NCBI GenBank assembly: GCA_038503075.1 | Contig: JBCAML010000006.1 | Span: 1,736,001 to 1,800,000 of the forward strand | Reading direction: 5' to 3' | Length of the DNA stretch: 64,000 nucleotides | Source of the DNA: Gyromitra esculenta | Taxonomy: Eukaryota > Ascomycota > Pezizomycetes > Pezizales > Discinaceae | In this document: in pieces, positions 12,360-21,601 of the stretch | Layout of the letters: each line of letters begins with the position of its first letter | Position numbering within the stretch: the stretch's first letter is position 1 | Position numbers and translations under genes: made by a program | Notes under the pieces: generated by a model | The model's database searches: none | What the model was told of the DNA's origin: nothing | The model's input: only the letters and a program-made list of their open reading frames with translations

Positions 12360-13814
12360 TTATTCGCTCGACATGGAGGTATCAGTGGGGTGGTACAGGT
12401 GACGAAGTCTTAGATTTCTCCGAATCGCTTTGCGCGTGGGGCGTTGGAGGTCCGTAGCGGTATGGTTGCCGTTACAGTTGATGCAGATGGATGGGGATAC
12501 TGCGCGCAGTTGATGATGGCTTTTCATTCCGCCGCCGGGCAGGTTGGGATGGAGCGGTGTTCGTGGCGGGGATGGTGGTTTGAACAGATAGGGCAGATAG
12601 TGTCGGGTGATTTGCATCCATGTGGCGTGGCAAAGCATTTCTTGCGTTGGGTTGAGGAGAGGTGACCACATGAGATTGGTTTTGCGTGGTCGCGAAAAGA
12701 GTTTAATTGATGAGCGATTTTTTTTCATCGATCGGCGAGATTCTTACGGAGGTAGTTTTTTGGTTCTTTCGGATGGCGGCGTCGGTTTTGAGGTAGCGTG
12801 CGCCGGTGATTTGTACGTCAGCGGCGTAGAGGATGGCTTCAGATAGCGTGGGCTCGGTTCTTTCGCTTCGGTAGTGCGAAGGTGGGAATGTTGTGGATTA
12901 CTACGTTAACGTCAGTTGGCGCGATTCGACGGGATTGAATGGGTTGTCGCCGTGGGACGTGTTTCGTTGAGGGTTTTTAGAATAGCGGCGAAGTAGGGAA
13001 CAAATGCGGAGCGGGAGTAAAAGGGTTTGCGGTGAATGTAATAGTTCTCGATCGTTAACAGTAACGGATAGAGCGGCGAGTATGAATTGGGGAATTGGGC
13101 GGCTCGTAGAAGCGCGTCAACCGCAACGAGGAGTGATGCGGCAAGAAACATTGGATTCGATAAATGGCGAGCGTTGGAGCGAGAAGCAAAAACGTCTTTC
13201 AGTTGGAAGGGCGGGCGAGCTTTTTTGGTGTCTTTTTTGGGTTGTTTACATCAACTTTGGTGCGATTCTTTGTGTTGGTCTTTGCGGGTGCAGATTTAGC
13301 CGCCTCGGCAAAGGTTTTTTCCTTTCTTGGCGGGAGGGTGGAGCGGGACTGATTGTTCGAAGAACGTTTAGGCTTGAGAAGAGACCTTGTCCGTCAGATT
13401 TGAGATAGGCTGCTTGGATTTGGTTTAGTTGGATGGGGTTTTGCGATTGGGTTGGGGCTCGATTGATGGGGTTGAAGAGAGAATTTCTTCCATTTTGGAA
13501 AGTCGGCGTCATGGATGAAAGGAGGTGAGTTGTATTGATGGTAAGCCTTGATGAGGATGGCTTTGTGAAGGTCGGTAGTCTTTCATCTTGAAGATGGGAG
13601 CAATACCCGTTTGTCCAAGTGGAGATTGTGAGATGAGGCTTGTTTGAATTTCTTGAATTCCGGTCAAAACGCCGGATGGGATGACAGTTGGTGTTGAAGG
13701 TCTAGCAGGGGAATTGGCTCTGGATGGAGCAGAGGAGACTGGTGGAAGGAAAGAGGTGGTAGAAAGATTTCTGCCACCGATAAAGGGCGAGAAGGTTGAC
13801 GAATCAGTCATCAC
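12360..13814 (-). pseudogene. LINE ORF1 (gag-like, zinc knuckle), frameshifted
   Basis: Minus-strand fragments 13509-13814, 13246-13512, 12912-13151 and 12360-12728 follow one another in different frames and form the 5' ORF of the LINE. The first begins with an ATG at 13814 and is Ser/Pro-rich. The last carries Cys/His spacing of a CCHC knuckle (CINCNGNHTATD). ORF1 products bind the element RNA in cytoplasmic particles (family knowledge). The end of this ORF is adjacent to the start of ORF2, as expected in this class. Several frameshifts make it non-functional. Confidence 0.78.
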
Positions 13815-13936
13815 TAATGCTACGGTGAAGCTGGTTTTTAGAGAGCTAAGATGGTATTTTGAGTTTTGCGAGAAGGTTGGCTTTCCCGAATAGGAAGGTG
13901 TTTTTCAGAAAAAATTGTGTAGAGGAGACGGAGCAT

Positions 13937-13954
13937 GTTCCATTCTTCCGTGTT
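13937..13954. repeat. Target-site duplication, 5' side of the LINE
   Basis: This is a perfect copy of 8753-8770. Its position sets the 5' end of the element at 13936. No base has changed between the two copies. Confidence 0.93.
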
Positions 13955-15426
13955 CATGCCACTTTAAATATACAGCGCATATCCACAAGCAAACTCCAAC
14001 TCCCTGCCCGATAGTCGCAATCACCTCCTATCACTCGCTAAAATCCAGCCCCCAAGGTTCTACCTACCTATATACGATAGTTTTCAGCAACCAAAAGCGT
14101 CCACAATACTCTCATCCGGTAGTCTCGCCATTTGCTTTAATTTACAGGTGAGGAAATAGATTATTCCACCTCCCCTTCTTTATATGCCCTGTCTAGCGGT
14201 ATCCTAATCAGCACGCTCCCGCCCTTTTTTCTTTCTCTTTACAGCTCTTCAATCTACTTAGTATCCCAGAAATAGCAATACCCAGTCCATGGTATAAAAA
14301 AATCCAGAACAAAAACAGCCTCGGGGTAGTATAGGGGCCGACATCGATACCGCAAACCACGATAACAAGCGGAATGCGGTTCTTCCATGCCGTACTGAAA
14401 CACATGACCGATGATTGGCGACCCAGCAAAAAAAACCCGGACCAGAACTCGAACTATAAGATGGCAATTCAAATTTCCTTCCCCTCTCCAACACAAAGCC
14501 CGTCCAGAAGGTCGTATCCACGAGGTAGGAGGGTACATTTTCGTGACAAGAGCATCAAAAGTTGGATAACGACGCGATATTTCTTTCTTTCTAGAATAGC
14601 TACTTACTGGAGCCAGTAACACTCCCTCCCACTCTTCTGACATAAAGGGTGGCGGTGGTACATGCTCTGTTTATAGTGTGCCTGTGACATGCGTTTCTGA
14701 CCCGGAATGAGTGGTAGATGCTTCCAACTCATGGTATGCGCTCGCGGTATCCCGGAAGGCGTTGTTGCTAAAGATAGACTCGCCGTGGGCCAGCTGGAGC
14801 GATCCGAATTCCATGAAGAAGAAGGTTGATGTCGTGCGAGTGACTGTCCCACTACGAGCTTGCTCCAGCACCCCTCCACCCTTCGACCGTTACTTCACCG
14901 AGCTAAGTTGGTGTGGATGAGCGGAGGGCCATAGTGTTAACTGGATTGGTGATCTAAGAATGTGGAGGAATGGCATGCGTTGAAAGTGAGTCGTTTCCTA
15001 AAGTACACATGCTTCGTTGCCCATCTGCGACAGAAGTGATCGACGTTAATTGATGTTTTAGTGTTCTTTGGTCCAACGTAGCACTCGGTGTGATACATCC
15101 GCAGGGGCCTCCGTAATTTTCAAAATGAATTGTCTGGTAATTGCGCATGCGTGGTCTATCATATCCAACGACCCCATTCCCTCTATGCATGTCCAGAATG
15201 GGTACTGGTGTCGTTTTTCTTTGCCCTGTGGATAGATAGATTGTATAGCTGCATTGGTTGTCAAGATAAGCTTATTGAGTATTTTTATTATTCGATTGTG
15301 TGTTGTTGTTGCTTCTAGAATAGGTATGTGTATGGTATGCGGGCTAAACTCGCAGCCCCACACAGCCGTGTAAATACTGATAAGTATTTGTTAATCGTTA
15401 AAATATAAGTATTCCGAATAGGATAC

Positions 15427-15469
15427 GCCAGGAGGGGGTGGGGGGGTTTCCCCCGCCCGCCTCTCTGGC
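15427..15469. repeat. G-run/C-run imperfect hairpin
   Basis: The segment begins GCCAGGAGGGGGTGGGGGGG and returns as CCCCCGCCCGCCTCTCTGGC after a TTT turn. The outer five bases pair perfectly and the G and C runs pair internally. Just downstream (about 15490-15511) is a second C-rich tract of the form C9-AA-C6, so the minus strand here is also rich in G-runs able to form a quadruplex. Confidence 0.7.
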
Positions 15470-15601
15470 ATTGACATCAGCGCCGTAAAAGACGCCCCCC
15501 CCCAACCCCCCGCAGTAACATATATAGCATTTCGTCTCTGCTAATATATTTAACACTGCCGTACTTCCTTATTTTAGACCGGCAACGTTTTCGGGGCACG
15601 C

Positions 15602-15627
15602 TACCTGTGCCCTCGGTGGCACAGGTA
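15602..15627. repeat. Perfect 10-bp stem hairpin
   Basis: TACCTGTGCC at 15602-15611 and GGCACAGGTA at 15618-15627 are perfectly complementary around the 6-nt loop CTCGGT. No gene is near enough to read it as a terminator; its role is unknown. Confidence 0.8.
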
Positions 15628-16561
15628 CTCGATATAGGGGTAGATAAGTAAAAATCTACTTTTATAATTATTAACTAGATGTTCCCTGTGATTGGGTACG
15701 GTTGGGTATATAAGTACTTACTCTCCCCTCGTAACCAAAATATTATAACGAGCCTAAGGAGGTGCGATCTGGCCAGCGCATGGCCGCAAAAAGGGTCTTT
15801 TCCAGAGCGTATACGAATCCAAGGCGATGCCCTAGAGGATGGACTGGATCTAGGGAAGGTGACACTACAGTATGAAAAAGAGGATGTTGTGGTAGAACAA
15901 ATCCAATTCTTCGAAGCGGGTACAAGTCGGACACAGTGAGTCTGGGCTTGCTGCAGGATGAAAGAACTGGTGGTAACTCGTCCTCCTTGAGATGTGGTGG
16001 AGGACATCATGGTGATATAACTGGTGGTGGGTCCCGAACGGCAGTTTAAATAGTATTAGGTGAACTCCTTCTTGTATGAAATGGGGCTCTAGCCGAGTCT
16101 AATGGTGATTTTGGTAATTATCGTACGAGTGATGGGCACAGCGGGCTTTTATTCTAAGGTTCGTAGTACTGACTGAGGAGGTCGTTGTATTCGAGTAACC
16201 CCGCAAACAAAAAAAGGAAAAAAGCCGTGGCCTCGCTGACCACACACCGAAAACTCTGTGATGTGCTCAGCTATAGCTACACGAGATGGACCAAAACGAT
16301 GGATGAGGTGCGAAGTATGAGTATTTATTGTTCCCAAGAACTGCTTGATGCGGGGGCGTTCTTGTGTAAGGAAGTGGGGTAAGGCTAAGTAAAACGTGCC
16401 GAGCACTCAGTCAATCAGTGTGACTCTCGCCCTGTCTCACCGTCCAACTAGGTAGGACTCTGAGCCCCAGGAGGCAGGTGCTACGTTTGAATTAGCCAGT
16501 CACTGTGCCTTTCACATCCGCCTTATCGCACCTACCAGCAGCAGTTGTTGGTAAACGTATG

Positions 16562-16758
16562 CCGTATATTCTCAATTATAATGAACGGGGCCGGGTTGAG
16601 ACCACAGGATAGAACTGCATTATTACTGATTGAGGTGATAGGGCGCTTACCATTAATGATGCTAGTTGTTGAGCCTCCACAGTTATCCAGCCAGTTAGGG
16701 AGAATTTTCTTCCTGCGGCCTCAGCCTGGCCCCGTTCGTTATAATTGAGAATATATGG
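16562..16758. mobile_element. 197-bp MITE-like element with 47-bp terminal inverted repeats
   Basis: The left arm 16562-16608 and right arm 16712-16758 match at 41 of 47 positions as inverted repeats (shared core TATATTCTCAATTATAA). All six mismatches are transitions, and four fall at CpG positions. The 103-bp centre has no open frame, so this is a non-autonomous DNA element. A clear target-site duplication was not found, so the superfamily is unassigned. Confidence 0.85.
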
Positions 16759-17255
16759 TACCAGATATATTGTACGTGTCTAGCTCGCGATCTCCATCAC
16801 AACCGAGATAAAGTCAAGATCGGACCGAAGACATGTCTGGGAGTGGATGGGGAAACGGATCGTGATGGTTCCAAAAAGAGGTGTGTAGAGCGAGTGATCT
16901 TCTGTGATGTATATGCCCTTCCAACAGCCAGCAAACGGCTCCCCCAGACAACTCGAGAAAGGGCTAAGAGCTGAGTTAATGCTAGGTGCCTACGTTAAGA
17001 AGCCTAAAATATCCGATAAAGAAAAGAATCCTCCTACAAAGGAGCACGAAAAAATTTGATCGCAGAGCCAGCACATGGACTTTAGGTGGAGAAGGTGAAT
17101 CGAAAGGGCAACCCTGCCTGCATCGTCACACATGTACTCTGAAGTAGATGTGCCTGTATCTGGTAGCATCTGCCGGTTGCTGATGCAATACCAACCCAAC
17201 AGCTGTTGGAACCGATCGCATACGTACTGTACCCCGCGAGGTACCAACAATGAAG
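16759..17255. other. Intergenic, nothing seen
   Basis: About 500 bp between the small inverted-repeat element and the CTTT microsatellite. I see no open frame with coding character and no repeat. Confidence 0.5.
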
Positions 17256-17365
<110 letters not shown>

Positions 17366-18565
17366 ATTTCCCTTTCTCGTGGCTGGTGAGGCTGATAAAG
17401 AATCGGATGCTCGGGATGAACCCGAGGGAGGGGAATGATATCAGAAGTGGGTACTTGTCACTGAATTGAGAGAATGAGCTGTCGAACGAGGATCTGCAGG
17501 AATGGCGATAGAACTCACCACAGACACGATTCCAAGGTAAAGGAGCGAGAACCGAAGCCACAGCATTGCTCGCAGAGTTGCCCTTCTCCTCTCCTTGGTC
17601 ATCCACTTTCTTGCCTCCATCTGCTGTAGATGTCGTCAAGGGCGTAGAGTGCTCCTGGTCCCGCTTCTCTCGGACTCGGACTTGATCGTCAGCTTTTCCC
17701 ACAACCAGCTGAGCTGACTTTGGTTTGAATCGCGATTTGAACCTGCAGTCTGGTCACCCACCACCCCCAACTGCATCCACTGCTACCCTTCACTACCCTC
17801 TACTTCATCCACCATCCATCCATCCATCCACCATCCACCATCCATCCATCCACCCATCGTCCGTCCCGTTCATCCCATTCGAGCATCTCGCCTTTCTATA
17901 TCTCAGGCTTCCCCCTTGAGATGTACATCGAACCACTTGCTTCATCTAAGGCATTGCCTTCCTACGATACTACTACCTATCCAGTGCTTGTTTGAAACTT
18001 CACCCTTGCCCAGCACCCCTCTAGCTAACATCTCTGTCATCATCTGTCGTCACCTCTACCACCAAACTTTCCAAATTGAAATCGGCAGAAACGAAAGGAA
18101 AGAGGAAAAGCATATATCTACAACAAGAAATTCCTAGTAGAAAGGGAAAAACAATTAAATTCAAAGGCCAGCACCTCCTCCGTAATACCCTGAGCCATCC
18201 CGGGAATGAGGGCAGACATGGTTTTTGAAATGGACACCGACAGCCCACCATCGCCATTACCCATGCATTCCCACTTCACATCGCCACCCACCTCCACCAT
18301 AGGGAAGCACCAGCGAGACAATGGATCTGACCAAAGTCTTGATATATCCGCCATGGATCGCCACGAACTGCAGGTATAATGGCTATCACACTCTCTCCCT
18401 TGCCTCACCCTCCTAAGTTGTCAATTTATACTAATAGCTTTCGCATCAAAGGATGCAGTTGCTGCTGCCTACTCCCGTTTATCGCGGAAAGAGCTCCGGC
18501 TTCTACTTTCGCTCCGTTCTCTACCAACCTGCGGCGCCCCCAAGGAGCTCGCGTTCCGTCTAGCG
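17366..18565. other. Upstream region of the F-box/ankyrin-like gene
   Basis: Holds a minus-strand frame of 112 residues at 17364-17702 (start MGKADDQVRV) with no recognised domain, and a CATC-type microsatellite at about 17806-17858. The last several hundred bases are probably promoter and 5' leader of the gene starting at 18566. Confidence 0.5.
17806..17858. repeat. CATC-type microsatellite
   Basis: Imperfect tandem CATC units with CACCATC interruptions, about 50 bp long. Confidence 0.8.
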
Positions 18566-19735
18566 GTGCATGACCTCTCGCATCGGACAGATCTCGGGCA
18601 TCAGCAGACGGCGAGCTTCACGCCACCACTTTCTGCAGCGAGCTCATTCGAGGAGTATCCAGCACAGAGGAACAACACCAATACAAATACCAATACCAAC
18701 ACTCCCAATACCAACACCAACAGCACACTTCCGAGCAGTACTCCCGACCACGACATCGACCTAGTCCAGTTGACTCCACTATCTCCTTTGGCCTCTTCCA
18801 CCTCCACCTCCTCCTCCATCGTTCCTACATCGCTCCCGTCTCACCTCCCCTCCCTTCCACCCGAACTCTGGGCCGACATCCTCGAAACTCTCAATGACTG
18901 GGAACTTTCTACAGCTCTCGGAGTCCGCACCTCCCTACGCCGCTCCACGGACTGGGTCCTTCATGGAACCCACCTAGACTATGCCATCCTCTCCGGCAGC
19001 GTACCCTACGTCCACTCATTCCTTGCCACGTACCCCACCAAAACCTTCACCAAATGCGGCGCAAAAGCCATGATCCGCTTCGGTTACACAGATTTATTAA
19101 CTTACCTCCACACCCGTGACCCACTCCAATTTCGAAAAGTCTACTCCGAACCCACCCTCAAGGTTCCTACACTCGCCTCTCATTTCGCCAAAACAGACGT
19201 TCTTGAGTGGTGGCTCTCTGCTAGTGATCCAAGGCGTCCAAATGCGCTCCCACGTGAATATGACGAGGAACCACTGAACGACGCGTCGCGCGAGGGACAT
19301 ATCCATGTTTTACAATGGTGGAAGTCATCCGGACTGCCCCTGCGCTATGGGCTCGTCATGGACGTTGCGTCGTCATTCGGGCACCTATCGGTACTAGAGT
19401 GGTGGAAGAATTCAGGATTGTCACTAAATTACCATAATGCGCTTAAGGGGGCGAGCTACCGCGGCGAAGTGGAGGTACTAGAGTGGTGGAAGAGAAGTGG
19501 ATTGAGATTGGTATATGATAAGGAAGTGTTGGTGGAGGCGACAAAATTTAACAGGGCCGATATATTAGAGTGGTGGAGCCGTAGTGGGTTGAGGGTTGAG
19601 TATTGTGTTTGTGATATTGAGGCGGCGTTGGAAGATGCAATTGGGGGTGGTGGAGAGGCGAGGGCGTGGTGGCTGCGGAGGGGATGTAGGTTCAATGTTC
19701 CGGTAAATGAGTGGATGGAGTATAAGACTCTTTAA
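18566..19735 (+). CDS. F-box-like protein with short ankyrin-like LEWWK repeats
   Basis: A single-exon protein of 389 residues, with no intron in a region where most genes have several. The N-terminal 90 residues are Ser/Thr/Asn-rich and include an Asn-Thr tract encoded by an AATACC-type repeat. An F-box-like segment follows at about 95-110 (LPPELWADILETL). From about residue 210 come repeats built on (V/I)LEWWK.SGL with a period of 28-29 residues, shorter than a normal 33-residue ankyrin unit: VLQWWKSSGL, VLEWWKNSGL, VLEWWKRSGL, ILEWWSRSGL. F-box proteins recruit targets to SCF ubiquitin ligases, and the repeats would be the substrate-binding arm (inference). The ATG at 18566 is the first in frame. 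Its downstream neighbour NMNAT is convergent. Function in the cell is unknown. Confidence 0.8.
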   Translation: MHDLSHRTDLGHQQTASFTPPLSAASSFEEYPAQRNNTNTNTNTNTPNTNTNSTLPSSTPDHDIDLVQLTPLSPLASSTSTSSSIVPTSLPSHLPSLPPELWADILETLNDWELSTALGVRTSLRRSTDWVLHGTHLDYAILSGSVPYVHSFLATYPTKTFTKCGAKAMIRFGYTDLLTYLHTRDPLQFRKVYSEPTLKVPTLASHFAKTDVLEWWLSASDPRRPNALPREYDEEPLNDASREGHIHVLQWWKSSGLPLRYGLVMDVASSFGHLSVLEWWKNSGLSLNYHNALKGASYRGEVEVLEWWKRSGLRLVYDKEVLVEATKFNRADILEWWSRSGLRVEYCVCDIEAALEDAIGGGGEARAWWLRRGCRFNVPVNEWMEYKTL

Positions 19736-20442
19736 GGGAAAGGGAGGGTGGAGGTAGGCCGAAACGTATTTCTCACACTTCAAGACTAGGGCTAAAGGAG
19801 CATTTATGCATTAGGGACTGGCGTTCTGTCATGAATATCATCGGGCTTTCTTGAAACTATTTCCTTTCTCTTCTATCTTATTCTTGTTTTTTACTCTTTT
19901 GTTTGTTTTTTCTGCATCGCGTGGGTGGTACACATTTGCAAAAATAAATGTACTTTTACTGTCTATACATGGCAGCAGTGGGGGGTATCCACATCTAGAA
20001 CCCTCTTTTCCGATCCTAGTTTATGTTACATATGTTTGTAGTATACATGTAGCTTTGCTGAATATAGTTGTAGTATACATGTAGTTTTGTTGAATATAGT
20101 TATTACTTTATTTCTTGAGAGCTTGTCGGCTAGGGGGTAGGGAATCAGAGCCGGGGGGGGTCACGAAATATCACCTGGACTCTCTTATTTAGCCTAGGGG
20201 AAAACCAGAACATCCCGTTTACCAAAAAAGGATATATGATCATTGGTATACAAAATACGTATACGAATATTAAAGAAAACACCTTACCTGTAATGCAAAC
20301 ATCAAGTCTATAATTGACCAGTCGTACTCATACAATTCCTCTTGCTCCCTTCAAGTCATTTGTACCGTCTCACACCGAGTGCCTAGAAACCCCTAAAGAA
20401 GCCCTTATAAAAAATCCTCCCCCAGAACGAAAATATCAAATA
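19736..20442. other. Convergent 3' intergenic region
   Basis: Lies between the stop codons of the F-box/ankyrin-like gene and NMNAT. It contains a 32-bp tandem duplication (20038-20101) that includes two TACATGTA copies, and a nine-base G-run near 20153-20160. No gene seen. Confidence 0.6.
20038..20101. repeat. Tandem duplication, 2 x 32 bp
   Basis: Units 20038-20069 and 20070-20101 share GTAGTATACATGTAG at their start and differ at only two positions, both C to T. Each unit contains TACATGTA. Confidence 0.9.
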
Positions 20443-21601
20443 TCAAATATACGACAAACTACGGCCTCTGGTATCATTCTCATCGACCACGACCTCCCCA
20501 TCCACAGAGCCATCATCTGTCTGATCCATCTCATCACCAATTACCTGCTTCCGCAATTTCGTCCGCTTTCTTTGGGTACTTAAACTCCTCGCCCCCGATA
20601 CGCTAGGGGTGCCCAAAAGCCTCCCTACTGCTGCTGTCGCTGCCGTCTTCCCTTTGGACGCCTCCATTCTACACAGCGGCGGCATACTACTGCTCCTGGT
20701 TTCTTTAAACTCTTCATGTTCCCTATATAATCCATGTTCATAGATATACTCAATAACGACAGCAGGGAGTAAATAATGCACACTCATCCCCTGACGCAAG
20801 AATTGGCGTATCCGCGTACTCGATATATCATTCGCGATAAGTTGACGGATCACGTGGATGTTATTTGTCCAGTCTTTCCCCATTCGTTCGCTCCATTCTT
20901 TTAGTGGGGCGAGCGCATCGGTGACGACGGAGCCTGAGCGCTCGATCACGAATATCCCGTAGGTACCGAGAATGTGATCTAGGTCCGCCGTTGACCAGAC
21001 TCCGGGCTGTGACATTGTTTGGAGGAGGTCTGAGCCGCCGAGTAGCATAACGCGCGCGGGCTTACGGGGGGCGAGAGATGGAGGGGTGTTGGGGTTTGTT
21101 GGGGGGGTTAGGATTCCGCCGAGGACGTGGTTGATTTCGTGAGCTATGTGGTCGAGGACTACGGCGGTGGGTTGATATTCGAGTTGGATTGCTTCCCAGG
21201 GATCAACCATTAACCAAGATGAGGTCCCGTCGCAGGCAAGTTCACACATTCGAACGCTGGTGGTTTTGGTTAGATTTTAGATTTTAGATTAGAGGAAAGC
21301 TAAAGAGGGGAGGATACCGGTGGGCAGCACTAGCGAGGCCAGCTTTGTTGTAGCGGTCGCTAACGGGACTCATGTAACCTCCTACAACCTCATATTCGTC
21401 GCTCATGTTTTGTTTAACATGGTCGACAGCCATCTCAAACATACGCAGGTGCATATGCGTTATCGGAGAGAAGGAGCCACAGGCAACCAGCACCAGAGGG
21501 GTTTTTGATGCATTGGTGAGGGTGCGTTGGAGACGGTAGGAAGGGAAGTGGTAGGATTCGAGATATTGCCCGGGGGGCGTGGAGGGTGCTGAGGCTGCCA
21601 T
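20443..21601 (-). CDS. NMA1: Nicotinamide-nucleotide adenylyltransferase (NMNAT)
   Basis: This enzyme joins the AMP part of ATP to nicotinamide (or nicotinate) mononucleotide, the last shared step of NAD synthesis and salvage. There are two exons, 21318-21601 and 20443-21256, with a 61-bp intron. The junction restores the family's conserved stretch as AAHRVRMCELACDG. The total is 365 residues. Visible motifs are the nucleotide-binding GSFSPITHMHLRMFE near residue 42 (the H.H of the HxGH-type site), SSWLMVDPWE after the intron, MLLGGSDLLQTM, and the C-terminal ISSTRIR that contacts ATP phosphates. A basic, Ser-rich tail of about 90 residues extends beyond the catalytic core. The start codon is the first ATG, followed by a short Ala/Ser/Pro leader. 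The gene is convergent with the upstream-mapped repeat protein; the other side is a 2.7-kb intergenic region. Confidence 0.95.

Larger units (their letters stand above)
8771..13936 (-). mobile_element. Tad1-like non-LTR retrotransposon (LINE), inactive copy
   Basis: A 5.17-kb LINE on the minus strand, bounded by an identical 18-bp target-site duplication and ending in a poly(A) tail (T-run 8769-8786 on the plus strand). The order of parts is typical of the fungal Tad1 type: a 5' gag-like ORF with a zinc-knuckle region, then a pol ORF with AP-endonuclease, reverse transcriptase and a C-terminal CPLCG..H..C zinc motif. The ends are intact, so the copy was inserted at full length. The coding sequence is now broken into about ten fragments by frameshifts and stops. 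The copy is therefore dead, although the YVDD catalytic box survives at 10351-10362. Clade assignment is from domain layout only. Confidence 0.92.
13955..16561. other. Gene-poor region with possible gene relics
   Basis: No gene can be supported. Minus-strand open frames at 14254-14643 (129 residues), 14671-14871 (66 residues) and 15058-15363 (101 residues) lie in order and could be exons or relics of one gene. I recognise no domain and no splice plan closes them convincingly. Two hairpins lie at 15427-15469 and 15602-15627, followed by a C-run region near 15490-15511. Confidence 0.5.

Noticed and set aside
8771..13936. RIP as the cause of LINE decay
   Set aside because: The element is not strikingly AT-rich and the damage seen is mainly frameshifts; a proper RIP index was not computable here.
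17700..17760. tRNA-like B-box sequence near GGTTTGAATCGCGA
   Set aside because: No matching A box or acceptor stem at the right distance.
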